The position numbers and the translations under genes are program-made. A stretch of DNA of 64,000 nt from positions 2,046,001 through 2,110,000 of the forward strand of contig NZ_LKHV02000001.1 in assembly GCF_001431315.2 (NCBI RefSeq), in the 5' to 3' direction. Source of the stretch: Candidatus Berkiella cookevillensis (GTDB taxonomy: Bacteria > Pseudomonadota > Gammaproteobacteria > Berkiellales > Berkiellaceae). Shown here in pieces: positions 43,016 through 51,186 of the stretch (positions within the stretch are counted from its first letter, which is position 1; every line of letters starts with the position of its first letter). Below the pieces are notes generated by a model. It saw nothing but the letters and a program-made list of their open reading frames with translations, had not been told where the DNA came from and did not search any database.

Positions 43016-46000
43016 TTAAGCCCACTTATAGTACCACTTGAAGTACGCTGTATGCGCAATATATTGCTTTTTCGCTTCAAATTCATAAGCAATCTTGAAA
43101 GCCATATTGCGATGCGTATGCATTCTAAAGCTTGGACTAATCACATAGCTGACCTGTTCAGGCTCTATGCCAAATGACAAGAAGGATGGCCCACCAGCAA
43201 TAAAATTATTTAAGGTTTCTTGTTTGTCCGCTTTAAAATCATAGTTTAAGAAAAGAGCCAATTCTGGAATATAAGTAGCTTCTAAATACTCATTTTTTGA
43301 TGCGACTTTAAGACCAATAGAACCCATTATTTCATTCATAGCTTCAGTACGAACAACTAAATCAAGACCACCTGCGCCTTTCTCTGAATAGTTATCAATA
43401 TCTAAACGTCCAAAGCGCATAGAAGCAAGGGGTGATAAATAGTATTTACCATTAAACCATGCATATCCAATGTCGAATTTGGCAGCATAATGCAGCCCAT
43501 GAAAGCTAGATTCAGCTTGTCTGGTCAAATTTCCAACCGAAATCGTGCGATGCACACTATAACGATGTCTCGCCAAACCTAACATAGAATTGACATAAAT
43601 AGGACCAATCGGATCGAAATGACCATAGAAAGAAAGCTGATAGCTATCGATTTTTTGTTTATTCTCGTACAGGCCTCTTTGAGACAAGTCCGTTTTACCC
43701 ATGCTTAAGGCTGCACCAATAGTTGCCCAATCTAAAATACGCCAATCACTCCCCATGGAGAACCCAACAGAATCACCACGATAACCTTCAATAGTATCTA
43801 TTTTTCTTTGATCAATCATACTGGCATAAGGTTTAATCCATGTACCATAAGTATGACGCATGAGCACATTACCATCGCCATCCCCAAAGCTTACACCTTG
43901 ATTGTAATCTCTGTAACGATAGCGAGGGTTGTAATAATCATCATCGTCATCTTCATTTTCATCATCACGATATTTATCTTCGCCTTCTAAAAGCGCACTC
44001 AAACCTAATAACTCTTCAAAACGAATACCAATATCATCAAAAGCACGGCGCACAGCCCAATTAGAATTGGCCGCAATACTGTTGTTATAGCTGGGCACTA
44101 AGCTTCTTAAGGCATCTTCTACTTGCTCTGCTGTAGAAAGCGTTTGTAATGCACCTAGTAACTCTGTAAGTACTGGGCTTGTTGCTGCACCACCTGAAGC
44201 AGCGGCAGCAATAGTATCTAAAGCACCGGCTACGCCATTGGTAATATCAGAGTTTGGAACGACAGTGCTGAAGGGGATGTTTGTTGAAACAATATCTAAA
44301 TTCGTACCATTTAAAACAGGTGCAAATGTCACTGTTGCAGATTGTGGCTGAACCACGGTTAGCGTTCCTAAATTGTATCCTCCAGGAGCTGCCGCTGCAT
44401 TGATAATATTATACGTTGAATTATTGGGTATAAATTCTCCACCCACTTGCAATTTCAACGTTGAATTAGGATCAATCTCTGCATTACCAGGTGTAGTGAT
44501 ATAAGGCCCTGGAAAAGTATTTTGGGCAACTATTTGCACATCCAACATTCCGTTTGGTGTTTGTTTGTAAGAGGTTGTCGTTAGCAAACCACCGGCCTGT
44601 ATGCCTAAATAATCATCATTGGTGGTAGCGCCCATATTTACGCCAGAACCATTTAAAATCCCCAAAGAACCATCTGTAATGTTAAGCGTGCCTGTGCCAC
44701 TAATAATGTTGCCAGCCCCTGAAGCAATCACTGTAGAGTCATTTAAAATATTGAACGAGCCAGGAGCATTAACATTGGTAATGGCTTGCGTAACGGTAAA
44801 CGTCCCTGCATTTACGTTGATGGTTTGGAAATTATCAATAGTACCTGGTGTTGTAAAGCTGCTATTAATATTTAATATATTGCCGACACCTGCACCTGCT
44901 AATGTATTAAAGCTACCACCTGTTATATTAACGGTATCATTACCTGCACCACCGATAATATCACGCACCGTAGTGCCAGAAAGATGCAATGTGTCTCCTG
45001 CTGCACCCAATTGTAAATCTTGAGTAATAGTGCCGCCCGATAAATTAAGCATGTTAGGGGCAATATTGCTGGCAGTTACATCACCATCGATGGTTCCCCC
45101 CGTCATGCTGAATACATCACCACCTTTACCTGACAGTAAAACATCACCGGTAATAGCACCGCCATTTTGGTTTAATTTAATTTCTACAGCTGCTGCAGAA
45201 AAGTCAATTGCATTACCAGCACCATCGTTTTTAATAGTACCAGTGTTGGTAAAACCACCCGCAATCTTAGTATTACCTGTTGCGTCAATCGTAGCACTGC
45301 CGGGAGAATTATTTTGAATCACACCACTGTTCGTAAAATTACCACCGATATTGGTGTTATTCCAAAGAATTGCATTTTCGTCAACGGCAGCAACAGTACC
45401 AGAATTAGTCATGTTGCCGTTGATGGTGACAGCATCCATTTCAAGGGCTTTGCCTGCAGCGCCATTATTTTGTATGGTACCAGAGTTGCTAAAGGCGCCT
45501 TTGATTAACGTATTATCATCTATATATAAAGCTGAATCTGCTGAATTATTAAGTATATTTCCTGCGTTACTAAAATTTGTATCGATGGTCACACCACTTA
45601 AATTCAAAGCCTCACCATTAGCAGCTTCAATAGTCCCTCCAGCGGCATTGCTCAAAGTACCATTGATAGCAATGGAATCCATACTCAATGCGCCACCAAC
45701 AGTGTTTTTGATAGTGCCAGAGTTTGTGAAATTGCCTTTAAAAGTACCATTCAAACTTGCATCAACAGTAAAATTGCCTGCAGAAGCATTTGTGATAGTC
45801 CCGCTATTGCTAAAGGCACCATCTAAAATAGTCGTAACCATTTTCACCGCGGCATTATTAGCAGCTTGAATTGTACCGCCAGTATTGTTGTTGATACTGC
45901 CCGTAATTTGACCCGCCGGTAACTCTACTGCAATACCTGTAGCACTTTTAATCGTACCACTATTCGTAATACTACCTCCTAAACCATTGTCGAGAAGAAT

Positions 46001-46990
46001 GGCAGAGCCTGCAGCACTTTCAATGACACCTGTTGAATTATTGATGATGTTGCCACTCAAGTTCTTATCCGCACGAATGGCTTGTGCACCCAGTGTTGCA
46101 GTAATAGTGCCATTATTGATAATGCTAGTAATATTATTGTCTAAATAAATAGCTTGTGCTGCATCTCCAATGGTTTGAATTTTAGCGCTTTGATTATTTA
46201 AAATAGAGCCTGTCAATGCACCTGTGATATTAATACCTTTACCTTGGCCAGCGTTACCCGTTGCTTCAATCGTGCCAGTATTAATAATGCTACCCGTCAC
46301 AGCGGCAGCACCATTGACCAAAATACCATTACCCCCCACATTTTTGATCATACCACCTGGGTTATTAGTGACAGATTCAAAATTTTTCTTTAATTCTATG
46401 GCATTATTGCCCACAGTCGTATTTTCTATGGTGCCTGCATTAATAATAGTAACGCCTTCTCCATCGACATCTATGACATCTGTGCCTGATGAGCGAAGAA
46501 TACCGTCACTTAAGTTATTGATGGTGGCATCTTTACCATTGGCTGTGATTGAAATAGCATGATTATTTTGCGCGCTGATTAAACCATCGTTATTAATGGT
46601 TGCATCAGCAGCACCAACCACAACACCATTGTTAATTGAAGTAATATCTCGATTTAAACCTATATTAACCGTAGTTTTAGTCGCTGTATTGGTAATATCA
46701 ATCGCATCATCGATACCACCATTGATATCAATAGCTAAAGTATTTGGCGCACCTGCATTATCAATGTTAATAGTATTGGTCTTGTGTGTAACGTTAATAC
46801 CATTTGCAGCTGCTTCTTGGATACTACCACCCGCAGTAATCGTGATCGTATCATCATCTGCAGCTGAAACCACTCCTGGAGAAAGTGGTGCATTCACAAT
46901 GGGTCCTGCTAACACTGCCCCCGGCACCATCAAACATCCGCTTGCCAATACTGCTTTCAACAACTTATATTTTCGTGTAATTGTGTTCAT
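43016..46990 (-). CDS. Autotransporter adhesin with beta-helix passenger (1324 aa)
   Basis: A type V secreted outer-membrane protein. The signal peptide (LLKAVLASGCLMVPGAVLA) ends near residue 28. Residues ~30-930 form a passenger built of short N-S-G-T-I repeats (FSNSGTIQNN, ITNSGTIKSA and similar), typical of a right-handed beta-helix. A helical linker with LDTIAAAASGG and QTLSTAEQVEDALRSLVPS precedes a very acidic stretch (DDENEDDDDDYY). From ~1050 to 1324 an autotransporter barrel follows (TWIKPYASMIDQ, GFSMGSDWRI, GAALSMGKTDL), ending with the unusual WA instead of a terminal aromatic. Passenger function is unknown; adhesion is likely. It lies 31 bp downstream of a second autotransporter gene on the same strand, so the two are probably co-transcribed. 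Confidence 0.87.
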   Translation of the reverse strand: MNTITRKYKLLKAVLASGCLMVPGAVLAGPIVNAPLSPGVVSAADDDTITITAGGSIQEAAANGINVTHKTNTINIDNAGAPNTLAIDINGGIDDAIDITNTATKTTVNIGLNRDITSINNGVVVGAADATINNDGLISAQNNHAISITANGKDATINNLSDGILRSSGTDVIDVDGEGVTIINAGTIENTTVGNNAIELKKNFESVTNNPGGMIKNVGGNGILVNGAAAVTGSIINTGTIEATGNAGQGKGINITGALTGSILNNQSAKIQTIGDAAQAIYLDNNITSIINNGTITATLGAQAIRADKNLSGNIINNSTGVIESAAGSAILLDNGLGGSITNSGTIKSATGIAVELPAGQITGSINNNTGGTIQAANNAAVKMVTTILDGAFSNSGTITNASAGNFTVDASLNGTFKGNFTNSGTIKNTVGGALSMDSIAINGTLSNAAGGTIEAANGEALNLSGVTIDTNFSNAGNILNNSADSALYIDDNTLIKGAFSNSGTIQNNGAAGKALEMDAVTINGNMTNSGTVAAVDENAILWNNTNIGGNFTNSGVIQNNSPGSATIDATGNTKIAGGFTNTGTIKNDGAGNAIDFSAAAVEIKLNQNGGAITGDVLLSGKGGDVFSMTGGTIDGDVTASNIAPNMLNLSGGTITQDLQLGAAGDTLHLSGTTVRDIIGGAGNDTVNITGGSFNTLAGAGVGNILNINSSFTTPGTIDNFQTINVNAGTFTVTQAITNVNAPGSFNILNDSTVIASGAGNIISGTGTLNITDGSLGILNGSGVNMGATTNDDYLGIQAGGLLTTTSYKQTPNGMLDVQIVAQNTFPGPYITTPGNAEIDPNSTLKLQVGGEFIPNNSTYNIINAAAAPGGYNLGTLTVVQPQSATVTFAPVLNGTNLDIVSTNIPFSTVVPNSDITNGVAGALDTIAAAASGGAATSPVLTELLGALQTLSTAEQVEDALRSLVPSYNNSIAANSNWAVRRAFDDIGIRFEELLGLSALLEGEDKYRDDENEDDDDDYYNPRYRYRDYNQGVSFGDGDGNVLMRHTYGTWIKPYASMIDQRKIDTIEGYRGDSVGFSMGSDWRILDWATIGAALSMGKTDLSQRGLYENKQKIDSYQLSFYGHFDPIGPIYVNSMLGLARHRYSVHRTISVGNLTRQAESSFHGLHYAAKFDIGYAWFNGKYYLSPLASMRFGRLDIDNYSEKGAGGLDLVVRTEAMNEIMGSIGLKVASKNEYLEATYIPELALFLNYDFKADKQETLNNFIAGGPSFLSFGIEPEQVSYVISPSFRMHTHRNMAFKIAYEFEAKKQYIAHTAYFKWYYKWA

Positions 46991-47021
46991 GAATTCTTAA
47001 ACGTCCTTTTTCAATAATTCT

Positions 47022-48362
47022 TTAAGCCCACTCATAACGTAGTTTCAAACCCACATTATGTCGCGTATATGATGAACGGGCAGCAAAATCATATTGCAGA
47101 TCAAAAATAAAGTTTTTAAAGCTGTGCACACTCAAACCCGCACCCGCTTCAAAAGTTGTACTAGCAGGCTCATAGCCAGTCGTTAAGAAATCAAAGCCAC
47201 CACCGAGCATATTGCTGACAGCCGTTTGCTTGTCTTGAATAAAATCATGCAATACATAGCCTTGCACATAAGGAATCACAATGGCATTTTTAAAGTGATT
47301 ACGATATTCCAGCAGCAAACCACCACCCACGACAAAACTATCTAAATCATGGTTGCGCACATTGAGATTCAAACCAATGGCATCATTTTCTTGATAAGAT
47401 TCAATATCCCAGTGCGTATAATTGGTGAAAATCTTAGGGGTGCTATATATATTCCCTTTCTTCCAAGAGTGCCCTAATTCTAAATGCGCATGGCTTTCCC
47501 AATTGTTAAAATGTGCATTGGCAATACGAGAAAAACCAACAACGCCCCCCGCAGATGGAACCAATACTTTACGATGACTGTCGTTACGGTTTTGAGCGCC
47601 GGTGAGCAATCCCATGATATAAAAAGAAGAAGGACAAGTGTAATAACCATACAAAGAAGCATTGATGCGTTTTACATCAATAGTGCTACTAGAAGGGCCT
47701 CGAGAATCAACATCTGATTGTTGGTAGCCACCCGCTAAACCAAAAACCCAGCGATCGCCAAAAACACGATCGATACCAATGATGCCACCAATCAAGGTTG
47801 CATCATAACCGTAGGCATTATCACGATTTTTCTGTCTTGCATCGCTTCCCAATACAATTGACCATAGGCCTTTGTTAGGATCTCTTTCTACGTTGGATGC
47901 TTCGGATTTTTCTTTTATAAAGCTAAAATTGTATTTAGAAGTGTCATCTTCTTTGGTTGCGGCTGTAGGTGTTGAGGCAGCATCGCTGTCTGTGTCCTCA
48001 AATGCATCATCCCAATCATCATCGCCGGCAGCAAAGCCATTTGCATACTTAATTTCTAAAACGCGTTGATTCAAATGCTTCACCATTTGGCGATTTGCAG
48101 ATTCAGATGCAGATAAAATAGATAAATCGACTAAAGGACTCAAACTATGAAGTGCTTCTTGCCTTTGTTGATCAGTCGCTAAACCATCAAGTGCAATAAT
48201 CAGCTGATTTAATTCGGGCGCATTTGCAGCAGCAGTTGGACGAAGTGCATCCAACATCGATTGAACATTGGAATAGGTTGCGTAGCTTTGAGGAGCAACA
48301 AACAAAACCAATGCTGCGACACACAATTTAGTCAGACGATAATCATTGCTGCTTTTATACAT
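47022..48362 (-). CDS. Barrel-only (passenger-less) autotransporter protein (446 aa)
   Basis: After a signal peptide (LCVAALVLFVAPQSYA) this protein goes almost directly into a helical segment (LNQLIIALDGLATDQQRQEALHSLSPLV) that matches the pre-barrel linker of the downstream 1324-residue autotransporter. An acidic stretch (DDDWDDAFEDTDSD) and a ~280-residue autotransporter barrel follow (GLWSIVLGSDARQKN, GGIIGIDRVFGDRWVFGLAGGYQQSDV), ending RYEWA, again with a terminal WA. So it has the export pore and linker but essentially no passenger. It is first in a two-gene operon with the full-length autotransporter. It may serve as a porin-like surface protein or a helper; that is inference. Confidence 0.84.
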   Translation of the reverse strand: MYKSSNDYRLTKLCVAALVLFVAPQSYATYSNVQSMLDALRPTAAANAPELNQLIIALDGLATDQQRQEALHSLSPLVDLSILSASESANRQMVKHLNQRVLEIKYANGFAAGDDDWDDAFEDTDSDAASTPTAATKEDDTSKYNFSFIKEKSEASNVERDPNKGLWSIVLGSDARQKNRDNAYGYDATLIGGIIGIDRVFGDRWVFGLAGGYQQSDVDSRGPSSSTIDVKRINASLYGYYTCPSSFYIMGLLTGAQNRNDSHRKVLVPSAGGVVGFSRIANAHFNNWESHAHLELGHSWKKGNIYSTPKIFTNYTHWDIESYQENDAIGLNLNVRNHDLDSFVVGGGLLLEYRNHFKNAIVIPYVQGYVLHDFIQDKQTAVSNMLGGGFDFLTTGYEPASTTFEAGAGLSVHSFKNFIFDLQYDFAARSSYTRHNVGLKLRYEWA

Positions 48363-48523
48363 TTAGAATCAACTCCAGCTTAATTAAGTATATAAATCCT
48401 ACCATTACGTGTAGGAGAACCCAATCATTTATTATGGGAGATCATAGGAAACTTAAGCGTTGTGCTGCCTTCTTCTGTCAACGCTGTTTCTTCTGCACAC
48501 GTTGACAATGGGCGAGTACCTAT

Positions 48524-48710
48524 CTTCTTCCTCGTTCGCAAAGCGAACATGTTCTCACTTTGTAAAGGGAGACGCTTGTTCAGCGCAGCTGTACGAGCAG
48601 AGGGATTTAGCTGTTTGGCCTTAAAACCTCAGTATCAATCCCCCTTGCGCACTTGTCAGTGCGCGTCCCCCTTCAAAAAGTGGGATTTCTTATTCGCTAC
48701 GCTCATCAAG
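48524..48710. repeat. Gene-less palindromic element upstream of the autotransporter operon
   Basis: Left arm 48524-48609 (TTCGCAAAGCGAAC, CTCACTTTGTAAAGGGAG, ends GAGGGATTTA), ~25-bp spacer, then a right arm (ATCCCCCTTGCGCAC...) to GCTCATCAAG. It differs from the 42740 copy at scattered positions. It occupies most of the 512-bp gap between the divergent autotransporter and lipoprotein genes, whose promoters must lie outside or within it. Nothing else is recognisable in that gap. Confidence 0.72.
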
Positions 48711-48874
48711 AATTCTGTTAAAAATAAATACATCATATAATCAGAAATTTAACTAAGAGACAGCAGAGACATCGTTAACAAGAGAAGGTACGAGCATCTT
48801 AAAAGCATAACTAGGATTATTTCCCAAGCAAATAACGTACAATCCTTGCTAATTGCTTAGAAAATAATTACCTT

Positions 48875-49804
48875 ATGCAGATGCTACAAGTTAACAAATC
48901 AACTATTTTACTTTTCAGTGTGATACTTAGCAGCTTAGTGAGTGGCTGCAGCACGCTGAACCCATCTCCTATTTCTCCACAAACACATACGGTGATAGAG
49001 CAAGCAGAGCGCCAAGGCTTTGTACCCGCCTTGTACGATACCTCTTTAGTCACATATGCCGTTTGGGAAAAAAATAAGCAGAAAACAAACAGGACAGCCA
49101 CAGAAACTAAGCAAAATAACCAAAATCAAAATATTCAGGACATCCATGTTTATATTGAAGGGGATGGAAATAGTTGGAAAACAAGATATCAAGTCTCTGA
49201 CAATCCAACGCCTAAAAACCCTCTCAGTTTAAAATTAGCCATGCAGGATACACATAAAAATGTTATCTATCTTGCTAGGACTTGCCAGTACCATTTTGAT
49301 AAAGAAAAATGTAAGTCACGTTACTGGAGCGATGCGCGCTATTCTGAAGAAGTCATACAATCAACCAATGAAATACTCAACCAAATAAAAACACGCCATC
49401 CACAAGCGCGATTTCTGTTAATAGGATTTTCAGGTGGTGGCAATATCGCTGCTTTGTTAAGCGCAAGACGAAATGATATATCAGGCTTGATTACAATAGC
49501 GGGTAACTTAGATCACGATGCCTTAAACGAATATCATCGTGTAAGCCCAATGAGAGATTCTTTAAATGCCATACACTACGCCACAGAGCTGAAAAATATA
49601 CCACAAAAACATTATGCGGGCAGCAAAGACAAAATTGTTCCAGCCTGGCTTGCTGCAAAATATAAGCAAGCCCTTAACTCCCCCTGTGTCGCCATTGAAG
49701 CGATCAAAGATAATACGCATCACAAAGGATGGGAGGAACAATGGCCCCAATTCTTAAAAGAGGCACTGCCATGTCAGCAAAACAATGCTACCAAAATTTC
49801 TTAA
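48875..49804 (+). CDS. Lipoprotein with alpha/beta-hydrolase fold
   Basis: A 309-residue predicted lipoprotein: the N-terminus ends its hydrophobic run in LVSGC, a lipobox with Cys near residue 25. The rest is an alpha/beta hydrolase with VYIEGDGNSW early on, the nucleophile elbow GFSGGG (Ser186), an Asp at 252 in GSKDKIVP and a His at 282/283 in HHKGW, giving a full catalytic triad. Substrate unknown; esterase or lipase activity at the cell envelope is likely. Its 3' end overlaps bioF by 34 bp, so the two are co-expressed. BioH, the pimeloyl-ACP methyl ester esterase of biotin synthesis, is also an alpha/beta hydrolase, but BioH is cytosolic and this protein carries a lipoprotein signal, so I do not call it BioH. 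Confidence 0.75.
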   Translation: MQMLQVNKSTILLFSVILSSLVSGCSTLNPSPISPQTHTVIEQAERQGFVPALYDTSLVTYAVWEKNKQKTNRTATETKQNNQNQNIQDIHVYIEGDGNSWKTRYQVSDNPTPKNPLSLKLAMQDTHKNVIYLARTCQYHFDKEKCKSRYWSDARYSEEVIQSTNEILNQIKTRHPQARFLLIGFSGGGNIAALLSARRNDISGLITIAGNLDHDALNEYHRVSPMRDSLNAIHYATELKNIPQKHYAGSKDKIVPAWLAAKYKQALNSPCVAIEAIKDNTHHKGWEEQWPQFLKEALPCQQNNATKIS

Positions 49805-50916
49805 ACAAACAACGAGAACAACATTTACTGCGTGGCATTCCTGCTAATATTAAATACGATCTTGATTTTAGCAATAATGATTATTTACATTTTAGCCAAC
49901 ACCCAAGCATCATCCAAGCAGCGCAACAAGCATTGGCTCTGTATGGCTCAGGTAGCAAAGCTTCACGCCTCATCACACATCAACAAAGCGCAGTACTTGC
50001 ATTAGAATCGCTGATCGCAAAAGATAAACACAGCGAAAAAGCGCTCGCTTTTTGTAGTGGTTTTCAAGCAAATGTTTCTGTCTTAGCGGCTGTCTTAGAT
50101 AAAAAAATACTTGGCGGGGCACCACTTGTCTTTTGCGATAAACTGAATCATGCCAGTTTACATTTGGGCTGCGAATTAGCCGGTGTAAAACAAATCCGTT
50201 ATAGACACTTGGATATGAATCACCTTGAATGGCAATTAAAAAAGCACGCAAGCACTTCAAATATCCGCTTTATCATCAGTGAATCTGTCTTTGGTATGGA
50301 TGGAGATATCGCTGATTTATCCACATTGATTCGTTTAGCCAAAGACTATAATGCCTTACTCTATATTGATGAGGCGCATTCTACAGGTTTGTTTGGCCCC
50401 AATGGTTATGGTCATAGTACTGAATTCCCAGGTGAGATTGATATGATTATGGGAACTTTTAGCAAAGCATTAGGATGCTTTGGCGCCTATGTTGCCTGCT
50501 CACAAACCCTTTACAGCTATTTACTCAATCGTTGCCAAGGGCTTATCTATACAACACTGATGCCCCCCGTTCAATTAGCGACGATGCAAGCCGCTTGGGA
50601 GTTAGTACCCACTGCACAAAAGCAAGTACAAGCCTTATTTGAATTAGCTGATTATTTACGTGAAAATTTATCTCTTGAAGGCTTTGATATAGGAAATAGC
50701 CAAACAAATATTGTCCCCATTCGTTTGCACGATCCCAAACAAGTTTTAAATTATCAACAAAAATTAAGCGACCAAGGAATTGCGGTCGCCGCTATCCGCC
50801 CTCCTTCGGTGATGCCTTTGGAAAGTAGACTTCGAATTGCTTTATCGCTAAGACACCAGAAAAAAGACATAGATATGCTCTTCAATGCTTTAAAATCACT
50901 TCAACAACAAGGCTGA
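49771..50916 (+). CDS. bioF: 8-amino-7-oxononanoate synthase
   Basis: A 381-residue PLP-dependent alpha-oxoamine synthase. It catalyses condensation of pimeloyl-ACP/CoA with alanine, the first ring-precursor step of biotin synthesis. Landmarks: DLDFSNNDYLHFSQHP at the N-terminus, GSGSKASRLITH, DEAHSTGLFGPNGYG, the PLP lysine at Lys232 (GTFSKALG), and AIRPPSVMPLESRLRIALS, which favours BioF over the related KBL, HemA and autoinducer synthases CqsA/LqsA. The start is set at 49771 (MSAKQCYQNF) with AGAGG upstream, rather than 42 bp earlier. It overlaps the lipoprotein hydrolase gene by 34 bp. No other biotin gene is in the window. Confidence 0.88.
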   Translation: MSAKQCYQNFLNKQREQHLLRGIPANIKYDLDFSNNDYLHFSQHPSIIQAAQQALALYGSGSKASRLITHQQSAVLALESLIAKDKHSEKALAFCSGFQANVSVLAAVLDKKILGGAPLVFCDKLNHASLHLGCELAGVKQIRYRHLDMNHLEWQLKKHASTSNIRFIISESVFGMDGDIADLSTLIRLAKDYNALLYIDEAHSTGLFGPNGYGHSTEFPGEIDMIMGTFSKALGCFGAYVACSQTLYSYLLNRCQGLIYTTLMPPVQLATMQAAWELVPTAQKQVQALFELADYLRENLSLEGFDIGNSQTNIVPIRLHDPKQVLNYQQKLSDQGIAVAAIRPPSVMPLESRLRIALSLRHQKKDIDMLFNALKSLQQQG

Positions 50917-51186
50917 AAATTTTAAAAACTAGGCTCATATATTAATGCATATGCATCTTTAATCTTTCATACCGTGTAAACTCACTATTTTTCTCAATAT
51001 TTGTAGATACAACAAATTATACCGCTCAGACTTCTGTTTATACCCTTCATCGGGTTCATTTGATTTTTTACTCAAAAAATCAATTAATCCTATTTTTCAC
51101 TCTCAGACTTGACTTTACTTAGACAGCTTAGTTATGCTGAGCGGCTATTTACAGAAGACGACTGGTCATATACTTTAGAGGCAAGC

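Noticed and set aside
44930-44960. GGAGND motif suggesting RTX calcium-binding repeats
   Set aside because: It occurs once in the autotransporter passenger (GGAGNDTVNI) among beta-helix repeats; there is no array of nonapeptides.
49771-50916. CqsA/LqsA-type autoinducer synthase instead of BioF
   Set aside because: Same enzyme superfamily, but AIRPPSVMPLESRLRIALS and the overall length fit BioF better, and no cognate sensor genes lie nearby.
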